A stretch of 64,000 nt of DNA from Rhodococcus sp. 14-2483-1-2 (GTDB lineage: Bacteria > Actinomycetota > Actinomycetes > Mycobacteriales > Mycobacteriaceae). The translations under genes were made by a program, and so were the position numbers. Numbering within the stretch: the first letter of the stretch is position 1; every line of letters starts with the position of its first letter. The notes under the pieces are model-generated. The model was not told the DNA's origin. It made no database searches and saw only the letters and a list, made by a program, of their open reading frames with translations. Location: positions 1 to 64,000 of the forward strand of contig NZ_NPFW01000020.1 of assembly GCF_002259405.1 (NCBI RefSeq), written 5' to 3'. Below are positions 1 to 8,390 of this stretch, one piece after another.

Positions 1-97
1 GGAAACGCCCGGTCCCATTCCGAACCCGGAAGCTAAGCCCTCCAGCGCCGATGGTACTGCACTCGACAGGGTGTGGGAGAGTAGGACACCGCCGAAC
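1..97 (+). rRNA. rrf: 5S ribosomal RNA, 3' part (5' end outside window)
   Basis: The opening bases carry the conserved 5S core (CCGAACCCGGAAGCTAAG around 20-38) and the typical actinobacterial 3' arm (GTGTGGGAGAGTAGGACACCGCC around 70-94). The gene therefore runs into the window from an upstream 16S-23S-5S operon. About 20 bases of its 5' end are missing. The exact 3' end (97-100) is judged by family convention. The strong hairpin that follows supports this being the last gene of the operon. Confidence 0.95.
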
Positions 98-106
98 ACA
101 ATTTGC

Positions 107-142
107 CAGAATGCCCCCGACCACCAGGTCGGGGGCATTCTG
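107..142 (+). terminator. Intrinsic terminator of the rRNA operon
   Basis: Perfect 16-bp inverted repeat (107-122 pairing with 127-142) around a 4-base ACCA loop, with a run of C/G at its centre. The hairpin lies about 10 bases after the 5S gene and is followed by a short CATTTC stretch rather than a long T tract. The stem is strong enough to end rRNA transcription. Confidence 0.9.
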
Positions 143-278
143 CATTTCGAATGCATCACCCCCACAACCGAACTCGTACACACCGTTCGCCACTCGATCT
201 GCACCGACCGCGATCACGATCGGGTGTGCAGTGCGCAGTTGTGTACTAGGACTCGGTTCTGTGGCACAGTCGAAGTCG

Positions 279-902
279 ATGAAACTCGCCGTCGATCAGC
301 ACCGCGTCAGCAGAATTCTGCTCGATTTCGATCTGACCATCGAATTCGACGATGGAGCCACCATTTCCTTCAGTGAAGTGGTGATCGATGACCTCACGGT
401 CGACGAAGACAATCAGTTCGAGGGTTTACGAGCCTTCGCGGCTCTGCACGGTCTCGTGTGCGAGGACGTCGACTACGACCGCTCGGGTGTGCTGCGAATG
501 GCATTCGCCGGCGGACACGAATTGGTTGCTCGCCCCCGCGACGAAGTCGAATCCTGGGAGTATTGCGCCGCAGACGGATCCACCGTCCTGTGCGGACCGG
601 ACGGAGCCGTCGAATTGTGGCCGGCCCCGGAGCACCCCAGCACCGAAGCGCCGACTGTCGAGGGTCTCCCGTCCATCGGCTCCACCGTCGTTCGTTTGTC
701 GACGGGTGACGAGCCGGCTGTCGAATTCTCGGACGGCACCAAGCTGCTGTTCGATCCTCCGCTCGACTGCGGCTATCTCGTATTGCGGGAGAGCGTCACG
801 TCGAGCTCCATCTCCGAAGGCAGTGACGACGAAGCCAACGGGGATTGGGTGGTCGAGCTGTCCTCGGGACATGTGATCTTCTATCGGCCGCAGACCGTGT
901 AG
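279..902 (+). CDS. Hypothetical protein, DUF6188-like
   Basis: A 207-aa soluble acidic protein with no signal peptide or membrane segment. It appears built of beta-rich repeats: a pattern of the type LLDFDLTIEFDDGATI near the N-terminus recurs as VVRLSTGDEPAVEFSDGTKLLF and WVVELSSGHVIFY later, suggesting two or three related units. The arrangement resembles the DUF6188 family of actinobacterial proteins of unknown function; that assignment is from memory of the pattern only. The ATG at 279 was chosen because the longer open frame would run back into the 5S gene; an in-frame GTG lies at 261. It stands alone between the rRNA operon and the island that follows. No function can be given. Confidence 0.7.
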   Translation: MKLAVDQHRVSRILLDFDLTIEFDDGATISFSEVVIDDLTVDEDNQFEGLRAFAALHGLVCEDVDYDRSGVLRMAFAGGHELVARPRDEVESWEYCAADGSTVLCGPDGAVELWPAPEHPSTEAPTVEGLPSIGSTVVRLSTGDEPAVEFSDGTKLLFDPPLDCGYLVLRESVTSSSISEGSDDEANGDWVVELSSGHVIFYRPQTV

Positions 903-1031
903 GGCTTGCCGAGAGCCCTTCATCCGACTGAATGAACAGTCGACGCATGGGGGCACCCCTCGCTGTGCAAGCGGACCGCGTGGCCTACTTTGTAGGTATT
1001 GCGAACGCAGGTCGATGAGAGTGGTTGATGG

Positions 1032-3089
1032 ATGTCGGGTGTGAATGCTCTCGATTCGGCTGTGCTGACAGACGTGCACTGGGTAGAGCTGATGCCGTGG
1101 TTGGACGGCTACGTCTCTCATCGTGCTGCTCTGCTCGAGAGGCTCGCGCCCGGCACGGATTGGTGGCTGGAAGACGGCCCGTCCGAGACAGTCGATGAGG
1201 ATGAGGTGACGCTGGACAATGTGCTGGCAGGCCTGGCGGAGCTGTTTGTCGCTGGCCACAAGGACACGCCCCTGGCGGATGCCGTTCCGGCACTGCCGCA
1301 ATCATTGCCGATCGCGCTGATGGGCTTGGAGGCGAGAGCGGCCACCGCCGTAAAGCGCTTGACGTCCGCCTCGACCGTCTCTGGGCTCCTCTCGCACACA
1401 GTGACGGATCTCTTTGCTGTACCAGGCACAAGCGAGCAGACGGTGCGTGACGTCGTCCATGGCCTGCTCTACTGCGCGGTCCTTCGCGACCCGCTCGCTC
1501 GCCTCGATGAGCAGATCGATGGCGAGACGGCACCCGTTGTTGCACAGCTACTCGACGACTTGACGCAACTAGCTGTTTGGCGTCGGGTTAGGGGTGAAGT
1601 AGACCGTCCTCTCATGTCGGTGGAGATCGACGACGATTCACCCGAGGCCGTCCAGGAAGTTGCGGCGCGGCTCGAATCGGTGACATCGAGGGACTTTCCG
1701 GACCTCGGTGTGGGCGACGCAGTCGACGAGATCGAAAATCTGATCTCGCAGCTCGACGGTCGTGAAAGTATCGCGCTGCATCAAAGGCTGCTCGCCGCGG
1801 AACCGATCTCTCTGGGTGAACTCAGCGCCAAGTTGCATCTGTCCAAGCCCGCTGCAGGTGCGATCGAGTCACGTACTAAGGCAAAGATCAACGCGGCCTG
1901 TGGGTACGGGACAGCAGTCGGAAACTTGCTGGCAAGTCTGCGGGTGGAAATCCAGCCGGTCGCCTCGATGTCACGCTTGGTCGCGGTGCACCCCGAGATC
2001 GACGAACCTGTGCCGAGCCTGAGCGTGCCACTGTGGCTGGTTCTGGATCGGCTGGACGACTACTTCGAGGTGACGGATGGGTGGGCGGCCGCTCCAGACG
2101 TCGATGGAGCGAAGATGAGAACACGATCCATTCTCGAAGACCTGGAGTCTCCGAATGGCGTCGTTCCCCTCGATGACCTCGAATTGCTCGTGACGATGCC
2201 GCGTAGTGAACTCGAGGCCTGGCTCGGATGGTGCGCCATCCCTGTAGTGCACGGATCCGCACTGACTCGAACCCGAACAGTTGTCGGCGCAGCCGTAGGA
2301 GTTCTTGAAGCCGTCGGACAAGCTCGGGCGGCATCGGATATCGCCGAACTCGTAGACAGCGGCAAGCCTGCCCAGACAGTGCACCGCGCACTCGTCGGCG
2401 ACGACCGCGCGGTGTTGGGGTCCGATGGTCTGTGGAGACTGATTGCCTGGGCGGACGCCGTCTTGCCTGCTGAGGTCGATCCGTCCGAGGACTTTGAGGC
2501 CGCGGACGACGGCGTGGTGCGTCGACGTCGGCGTGAGCGCAACGGGAAGACCCCGGAGCAGACGCGTCGGTTGTATCGAATCGGCCTTGCGTGGAGGTAC
2601 CGAATCGTGGTTACTGCGGATCAATTGAGGGGTTCGGGGTTTGCCCTGCCCGCGGGAGTTGCGGTAGCGGTCGGTTGCGAGCGCGGCGGAACCGTCGAAC
2701 TACGCAGCAGGCTTGGCGCTCAGATGGTGAGGTGGACCGGAGCTCAGCCGACTTCAGGAACGATTCGACGCTTTCTGCGGGACTTGGATGCGCAGACAGG
2801 AGACGAAGTGCTGCTGGAGTTTTCGCCGGACAGGTCGTTCACAGTGGTGCGTCCCGAAACTGTTCCGCCCGATGCCGATCCGCTCCGTCGAGCCCTTGCG
2901 GCTATCGGGCACCCTCAGCCGATGAATGTCGCTGACCGCCATGTCACTCGTGTACTTGCTGATGCAATCGGTCTGTACGGGGAGAGTCGTCCGCGCCGGT
3001 TGCTACGCGAATACGAGACCGGGAGCGAAGAACAAGTCGTGGATCTGTTGAAAGAAGCTTGGGTGCACAGGGTTACCTCGGATGACTGA
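1032..3089 (+). CDS. Sigma-70 region-4-like HTH protein, first gene of MORC/Z1 island
   Basis: A 685-aa protein that I do not recognise as a named family. Its clearest feature is a helix-turn-helix at about residues 238-290: the pattern ESIALHQRLL ... ISLGELSAKLHLSK ... IESRTKAKINA matches the layout of sigma-70 region 4 (recognition helix followed by an IE/K tail). Later segments (about residues 335-365 and 445-480) look like degenerate winged-helix units of the 'VxxDGLWRL' kind, and there is an R/K-rich stretch (VVRRRRRERNGKTPEQTRR) near residue 500. No sigma region 2, nuclease motif or transmembrane segment is visible. It opens a five-gene operon and overlaps the next gene by 8 bases, so the products are probably made together. 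It may be the DNA-recognition or target-sensing part of the system, or a regulator of it; this is inference. The ATG at 1032 follows a weak purine-rich stretch. Confidence 0.8.
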   Translation: MSGVNALDSAVLTDVHWVELMPWLDGYVSHRAALLERLAPGTDWWLEDGPSETVDEDEVTLDNVLAGLAELFVAGHKDTPLADAVPALPQSLPIALMGLEARAATAVKRLTSASTVSGLLSHTVTDLFAVPGTSEQTVRDVVHGLLYCAVLRDPLARLDEQIDGETAPVVAQLLDDLTQLAVWRRVRGEVDRPLMSVEIDDDSPEAVQEVAARLESVTSRDFPDLGVGDAVDEIENLISQLDGRESIALHQRLLAAEPISLGELSAKLHLSKPAAGAIESRTKAKINAACGYGTAVGNLLASLRVEIQPVASMSRLVAVHPEIDEPVPSLSVPLWLVLDRLDDYFEVTDGWAAAPDVDGAKMRTRSILEDLESPNGVVPLDDLELLVTMPRSELEAWLGWCAIPVVHGSALTRTRTVVGAAVGVLEAVGQARAASDIAELVDSGKPAQTVHRALVGDDRAVLGSDGLWRLIAWADAVLPAEVDPSEDFEAADDGVVRRRRRERNGKTPEQTRRLYRIGLAWRYRIVVTADQLRGSGFALPAGVAVAVGCERGGTVELRSRLGAQMVRWTGAQPTSGTIRRFLRDLDAQTGDEVLLEFSPDRSFTVVRPETVPPDADPLRRALAAIGHPQPMNVADRHVTRVLADAIGLYGESRPRRLLREYETGSEEQVVDLLKEAWVHRVTSDD

Positions 3090-4569
3090 AATTCCGACGT
3101 CGGCCGCGACGAACAAGGCACAAGACCAGTCCTTGTCCAGGTCGATAGGACTGCATCACACCCTGGCGACTGCGCTTGCAGACCTGATCGACAACAGTAT
3201 CGACGCGGGGGCACACAATGTCCTTGTTCGCTTCGTCCAGGATGGCACCGCGATCGTTGGTCTGATGGTGATCGACAACGGTAGGGGCATGAACCACGCG
3301 ACCATCGATGCCGCGATGTCGTATGGCACCCGGCGAAATTACAGCACGTCCGATCTCGGCCACTTCGGTGTCGGTTTGAAGGCCGCCTCGATGAGTCAGG
3401 CGGAGTCTTTGTTTGTGTGGTCGAAATCTGACGGCCATGACGCACAGGCTCGCTCAATTCACGGCGCAGACACGCAGCATGTGCACTCCATCGATTTGAC
3501 GCTCGCCGCCTCGACTGTCGCATCGATCAAGCCTCGATTCCCGTTCGTCACGGGGACCGTGGTGGAGTGGCGCGGCATCAGATCGTTCCTGATGTCCGCA
3601 GACGCCGATGAACAGGTCAGTTGGCTCGAAGCGACCATCGGTGACATTCGGAGTCATCTCGGCATCGTCTTCCACAGATTACTTGGTAAGAATCTGACGA
3701 TCGGTGTCGATGTGTTCGACGTCGGCTTCAAGCGGGCGGGTGCGCTGAATAACGTCAACCCCATCGATCCGTTCGGATATCTGGGGTCAGGAGGAGCCCG
3801 GTATCCGATGCCGCTGGACACCGGCACAAAATCTACTGTCCTGGCACATATCTGGCCGGCACGGAGTCAGTCGACCGAGTTCAAGCTCTTCGGCGCGCCA
3901 GGTCGCGACTGGCAGGGCATGTACTTCTATCGAAATGACAGGTTACTGCAGATCGGCGGTTGGAACGGGCTCTGGCACGGTCGGCCTGATTTCGGACTGG
4001 CGCGGATTGCGATCGATCTCGATGACGACCTTCGATCGCATGTCACGATCAACCCGGAGAAGTCCGGCGTGGTGCTCGACGCGACCGCAGTCGCTCTACT
4101 GCAGCAGGCCATTCTGCGTGAATACGACGGTAGAAACCTTCTGTCCGACGCCACCTCCGTACTTCAGGCGGCACGCAGCCACACGCCGCGACCTATTTCG
4201 GTCGTCGAGCCCTTCGAGGGCCTCCCTCAAGAACTTTCGGATGCCTTCAGCGATGCGTTCACATTCGTTGACGGTGCGGATCCGGTCAGCATCGGTTGGC
4301 GGGTGCTCGCCAGAGATGCGTTCTTCGAGGTGGATCTCGTGACCCGCACTTTGTGGATCAATGGCCGCTTTCGACGCGAGATACTGGGCCGTAAGGGTAC
4401 CGACAACACAGACGTGCCGATACTGAGAACATTGCTGTATCTGTTGGTGCACAGCATGTTCGACGTACATCATCACAGTTCCAAGCAGCAGGAGCAGATG
4501 CAGGCCTGGCAGGACGTGCTGGTGGCCGCAATGTCTGCCCACCGCGAGCGGATGGGGGCTCTTCGATGA
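3082..4569 (+). CDS. MORC/MutL-like GHKL ATPase
   Basis: A 495-aa protein with an N-terminal GHKL (HSP90/MutL/MORC-type) ATP-binding domain. The N-box LADLIDNSIDA spans about residues 32-42 (D37, N38), the second motif VIDNGRGM is at about 63-70 (D65, G67, G69), and the GHFGVGLKAA loop is at 93-102. The motif content fits the bacterial MORC-like ATPases of restriction-type operons better than MutL itself, because no MutL C-terminal endonuclease signature is seen. The residue aligning with the usual catalytic glutamate of the N-box appears to be D34. The C-terminal half (about 330-495) is helical and unassigned. It overlaps the upstream gene by 8 bases and the downstream Z1 gene by ATGA. Such ATPases act as ATP-driven DNA clamps or remodellers, and the expected partner here is the Z1 protein. 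Confidence 0.9.
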   Translation: MTEIPTSAATNKAQDQSLSRSIGLHHTLATALADLIDNSIDAGAHNVLVRFVQDGTAIVGLMVIDNGRGMNHATIDAAMSYGTRRNYSTSDLGHFGVGLKAASMSQAESLFVWSKSDGHDAQARSIHGADTQHVHSIDLTLAASTVASIKPRFPFVTGTVVEWRGIRSFLMSADADEQVSWLEATIGDIRSHLGIVFHRLLGKNLTIGVDVFDVGFKRAGALNNVNPIDPFGYLGSGGARYPMPLDTGTKSTVLAHIWPARSQSTEFKLFGAPGRDWQGMYFYRNDRLLQIGGWNGLWHGRPDFGLARIAIDLDDDLRSHVTINPEKSGVVLDATAVALLQQAILREYDGRNLLSDATSVLQAARSHTPRPISVVEPFEGLPQELSDAFSDAFTFVDGADPVSIGWRVLARDAFFEVDLVTRTLWINGRFRREILGRKGTDNTDVPILRTLLYLLVHSMFDVHHHSSKQQEQMQAWQDVLVAAMSAHRERMGALR

Positions 4570-7505
4570 CAGACTCGGATCAGTTGATCGCGGCAATCGG
4601 ACGTGAGTTCGGGTCGTATCCGCCCGAGCCGTTGGTGGCTCCGATCAAGGGTCGTCTCGGCGACTCGGTGCCCGAGGACTTCGGGATAGACGACATCGTG
4701 ACAGTGTTGGTCTCCGACGACGTTCCTCAGTTGCGCGCTGTTGTTCGTGCGAGCCTGTTGAAGTGGGATCTGGAGACAGCTGACCCTTGGTGTCTCGATA
4801 CCGTTCCCGGATCACCGGAGCGGCGGGTGCGGATATACGAGTTGCTTGGAATACCGGACGAGGGCTTCCCGATTCTCGACAGCACCTTCCCGAGGCGCGG
4901 CGGGGCGGTCATCATTGCTGCGCAGCAGCCTTGGGCCCCTTGGTATACCCATCAGCGCCAGCTCGAACACAACTTCTATTGGCGTGCCTATCGGGGGGTG
5001 CTGTCCTCGAAGCTCGATACAGACACTGTCGATGACCTCGATTCGTTGACATCGAGTATCGTTGCTCGGCTTGCAGACCCCGTTCGCGAGGAACCGTATC
5101 AATCGAAGGGCCTGGTCGTCGGCTACGTGCAGAGCGGCAAGACGGCAAACTTCACCGGTGTCGTCGCGAAGGCGATCGACGCCGGATACCGACTGGTCGT
5201 CGTCCTGACGGGAACGATCGAACTGCTACGCAGTCAGACTCAGCGCCGCCTCGATATGGAACTCGTCGGTCAGCAGAATATCGGTGCAGATGGTGACTAT
5301 GCCCAGGATCCGGACTGGAATGCCGGAAAATTTGTTCGCCTGGAGGAAGATCCGAACTTCTCGTCGACATCGCCCGCGATACGACGACTCACTGGCGCAA
5401 CCGATGACTACAAGACACTGAACAAGGGTATTAGCGCGTTGGAGTGGGAGTTCGTTGACCACAGTCGGCCGCTGAACGATCCGAAGAACCTGTTTGCCAG
5501 CAATATCCGTCTCGCTGTAGTCAAGAAGAACTCGACCGTGCTGACACGGCTGGTCGAAGATCTGGGGCGTAGTCGTACTGCGTTGGAACAAATTCCCACG
5601 CTGATAATCGACGACGAGGCTGATCAGGCCTCAGTGAACACGTTGAATCCGGCGAGGTGGGCTGCCGATACGATCGAGCGTACGGCCATCAATGCACGCA
5701 TTACCGACCTGCTGAGCGTACTGAAGCGCGCCCAATACATCGGTTACACGGCAACGCCCTTCGCAAATGTCTTCGTCGACGTCGAGGACAGTGAGACGAT
5801 CTTTCCCAAAGATTTCATCGTCAGTCTCGACCGTCCGAAGCCGTACATGGGTGGTGCTGATTTCCATGACTCCGACGACGGTGACGAGTTCGACGATTCC
5901 GAGCGGACGCCCGCCAACTCGAACAAGGCGGCGTTCGTGCGTGACCTCTGGGCGGGCTGGGATGGTGAAGGCCGTGAAAGCGAGCAGCTCAAAGCGTTGG
6001 ACTCCTTCGTGCTGTCCGGTGCCATCAAGCTGTTCCGGGAAAGCAAGGGATCCAATGCCTTCCGGCACCATACGATGCTCGTCCATGAATCGGTGAAGAC
6101 TACCGAGCACACCGCAGTTGCGGACGAGTTCAAGGCGCTGTGGAAGTCGGCCGGCTACTCCCAGCCGTCGAGCCTCGTTCGGCTCGAGCAGTTGTGGGTC
6201 GAAGACTTTTCGGTTGTCTCCGCCGCACGCACCGAGGTAGGTGCCGCCAACCCAACAACGTTCGAGGAGCTCGAAGACTTCGTCGGTATCGCTTACAACA
6301 AGATTTCCGAGGGCTCAAGCCCCGTCATCATTGTTAACGGTGAGAAGCAGGACGACTACCTGCAGGAAGCGCTGAACTTCGAGGCACGCGGGGTGTGGAA
6401 GATTCTGGTCGGCGGCACGAAGCTCAGTCGCGGTTTCACCGTGGAGGGATTGACCACTACCTACTACACACGTCGGACGCCTCAAGCCGACACTCTGATG
6501 CAGATGGGCCGCTGGTTCGGCTTCCGGCCCGGATACCGTGACCTGGTGCGCTTGTTCATCGGGCGCGACGTTCCAGGGCCTGCCGGTAGATCCTTCGACA
6601 TGTACGAGGCATTCGCGACGATCGTGGCGGACGAGGCGGAGTTCAGGTCGGAGCTGGCCCGGTTCGCCGACCTCAATGCAGGCGGGGAGCCGATGGTCAC
6701 TCCCATGGACGTGCCTCCGATGGTGTTTCAGTCCCAGCCGTGGCTCAAGCCTGCGGCCGCGAACAAGATGTACAACGCCGAGCAGGTCTACCGCGGCGTC
6801 GGCGGACAGGCGTTCAGCTTCACAATGCAAAAGCCGCGCGGCGACGGAACCAACAACAAGAACCACTTTGCAGCAGTCGGACCTTTGCTGAGGAGCATGC
6901 AAGACTCGGCCACGTTCGAGATGACCGGTAGTCACGGAATCCGGCGGAAGTTCCAGGCCCAGTACGGAATTGTTCTGGCCGAGGAAGTCCTGGAGATCGT
7001 CAGTCAATTCGTATGGGACGAGAAATGGACGTTCGAGCCACATCTGGCGGCGATGCGATCTGCGATCGAACGAGACATGCTGAAGGACTTCGCGATTCTG
7101 CTGCCGAAGCCGAAAACCCGTCAGCCAGTCGCGGTCAAGGGCTGGGATGAACCACTTCCCATCGTCAACCGAAAACGACTCGACGGTGAGTACCGTTCCG
7201 GTTTCAGCGGTACAGCCGTCCGCGAGCGAGAAGCTATCGAGCACATCGCCGGGGCTCCGGGAAAAGACGGCGGGCCGCATGCTCGACAGCTACGGCAGGG
7301 CACCCGAGGGGGACTGATCTTGGTCTTCGCGAACGATCCTGCTGTCGGCTCCAAGAACATGAAGCGTGCGAAAACCGGTCCGGTCGATCCAGGTGATTTC
7401 GCCACTCTCTTCTCCTACGCTTTGCCGTACTTGGCAGAACCCACGCCGAGGATCGGATTCCGCGTGCGACAGCCTGGTCCGGACGCAATCGTCGATGCAA
7501 CATGA
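4566..7505 (+). CDS. Z1-domain superfamily II helicase-like protein
   Basis: A 979-aa protein with SF2-type ATPase motifs: Walker A GYVQSGKTANFT at about residues 186-197, Walker B LIIDDEAD at about 345-352, a motif-III-like YIGYTATPFANVF at about 391-403, and a C-terminal helicase region containing VGGTKLSRGFTVEGL and the arginine-finger-like LMQMGRWFGFRPGY at about 615-660. This combination, with the Z1 region (Pfam PF10593) between and after the motor motifs, is the Z1 helicase-associated family described with bacterial MORC-like ATPases. It starts inside the stop of the ATPase gene (ATGA at 4566) and is the largest product of the island. It probably translocates on or remodels DNA. Whether it also cuts DNA cannot be read; no PD-(D/E)XK motif was obvious to me. 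Confidence 0.92.
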   Translation: MTDSDQLIAAIGREFGSYPPEPLVAPIKGRLGDSVPEDFGIDDIVTVLVSDDVPQLRAVVRASLLKWDLETADPWCLDTVPGSPERRVRIYELLGIPDEGFPILDSTFPRRGGAVIIAAQQPWAPWYTHQRQLEHNFYWRAYRGVLSSKLDTDTVDDLDSLTSSIVARLADPVREEPYQSKGLVVGYVQSGKTANFTGVVAKAIDAGYRLVVVLTGTIELLRSQTQRRLDMELVGQQNIGADGDYAQDPDWNAGKFVRLEEDPNFSSTSPAIRRLTGATDDYKTLNKGISALEWEFVDHSRPLNDPKNLFASNIRLAVVKKNSTVLTRLVEDLGRSRTALEQIPTLIIDDEADQASVNTLNPARWAADTIERTAINARITDLLSVLKRAQYIGYTATPFANVFVDVEDSETIFPKDFIVSLDRPKPYMGGADFHDSDDGDEFDDSERTPANSNKAAFVRDLWAGWDGEGRESEQLKALDSFVLSGAIKLFRESKGSNAFRHHTMLVHESVKTTEHTAVADEFKALWKSAGYSQPSSLVRLEQLWVEDFSVVSAARTEVGAANPTTFEELEDFVGIAYNKISEGSSPVIIVNGEKQDDYLQEALNFEARGVWKILVGGTKLSRGFTVEGLTTTYYTRRTPQADTLMQMGRWFGFRPGYRDLVRLFIGRDVPGPAGRSFDMYEAFATIVADEAEFRSELARFADLNAGGEPMVTPMDVPPMVFQSQPWLKPAAANKMYNAEQVYRGVGGQAFSFTMQKPRGDGTNNKNHFAAVGPLLRSMQDSATFEMTGSHGIRRKFQAQYGIVLAEEVLEIVSQFVWDEKWTFEPHLAAMRSAIERDMLKDFAILLPKPKTRQPVAVKGWDEPLPIVNRKRLDGEYRSGFSGTAVREREAIEHIAGAPGKDGGPHARQLRQGTRGGLILVFANDPAVGSKNMKRAKTGPVDPGDFATLFSYALPYLAEPTPRIGFRVRQPGPDAIVDAT

Positions 7506-7535
7506 GGGAAGTGTCATGAAGAGGAACTGTGCACG

Positions 7536-8390
7536 ATGCCAAAGATAATCACCACGATCAGTCTCAAGGGTGGGGTAGGCAAGACGACCATCACAGCGGC
7601 ACTGGCGGAGTTCATGTCGCTGGAGTTCGGTCAGAGGGTTCTTGTCGTCGACCTCGATTCCCAGATAAATTTGACGACGATGATGATCGGCGAGAACGAG
7701 TGGTGGGAGCTGAACAACAAGGGGCTCACGCTTGCTACAGCGTTCAGGGATGCGATCGAGGGAACGTCGAACTTCGACGTGCAGGCCAGCATTCAGCGTG
7801 GAGTCTCGAGCGTGAAGAAGGTGACGGGCGTCGACCTGTTGCCGTCGTCGCTGGATTTGATCTCTCTCCAAGAGGAGTTGAGCGCGCTGCGGGTGGCAGA
7901 GGGATCAAGCACCGCAGCGGTGAACATTCTCGGGGATGCCATCGCGCCCGTTGCGGCGTACTACGACTACATTTTGATCGACTGTCCTCCGAACATCGGC
8001 CCGATCACTCTGAACGGATTGGCGATGTCGGACGGGTACATCATTCCAACCATCCCGGATGTCTTGTCGACCTATGGTATTCCGCAGATTCAGACTCATG
8101 TTGCGAAGTTTGGTAGGGAGTTGGGCCGTGACATCGTCGAACTGGGACTCGTCATCACCAAGTACAAGTCGAATTCTGCGATACATAACGCAACCGTCCG
8201 AAACCTCCGGCGCGACAGAGAGATTCAGAACGTTCTGCCGGTATATCTTGCCGAGTCCAACGCGATAGCGGCATCTGCTCTTTTCTCTAGGTACAGCACC
8301 CTGAAAGTCAAGTACGGCAACGCTGGTCAGTTCGATCAGCTACGTGAAATCACCAAACACATCATGACGGAGGCTGAAGCGAAGCTATGA
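7536..8390 (+). CDS. ParA/Soj-like deviant Walker ATPase
   Basis: A 284-aa protein of the ParA/MinD class. The deviant Walker A motif KGGVGKTT lies at residues 11-18, with the signature lysine K11, and is followed by a Walker A' stretch VLVVDLDSQINLT and a Walker B-like YILIDCPPN. No ParB gene or parS-like repeat is seen next to it, and no replication gene is nearby, so plasmid-type partitioning is unlikely. It lies 30 bases after the Z1 gene and overlaps the next gene by ATGA, so it belongs to the same operon. By analogy with other ParA-type proteins it could position the complex on the nucleoid or act as a nucleotide switch; that is inference. The ATG at 7536 gives a standard ParA N-terminus. 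Confidence 0.92.
   Translation: MPKIITTISLKGGVGKTTITAALAEFMSLEFGQRVLVVDLDSQINLTTMMIGENEWWELNNKGLTLATAFRDAIEGTSNFDVQASIQRGVSSVKKVTGVDLLPSSLDLISLQEELSALRVAEGSSTAAVNILGDAIAPVAAYYDYILIDCPPNIGPITLNGLAMSDGYIIPTIPDVLSTYGIPQIQTHVAKFGRELGRDIVELGLVITKYKSNSAIHNATVRNLRRDREIQNVLPVYLAESNAIAASALFSRYSTLKVKYGNAGQFDQLREITKHIMTEAEAKL

Noticed and set aside
51-278. Extension of the first gene back to position 51
   Set aside because: It would overlap the 5S rRNA and terminator; the conserved part starts at 279.
426-1301. Long open frame on the minus strand across the first gene and island start
   Set aside because: It runs antisense through two better-supported genes and its translation is Arg/Ser-rich with no domain, typical of high-GC shadow frames.
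7536-8390. Plasmid partition locus
   Set aside because: No parB, parS-like iterons or replication initiator nearby, and the window contains rRNA and other chromosomal genes.
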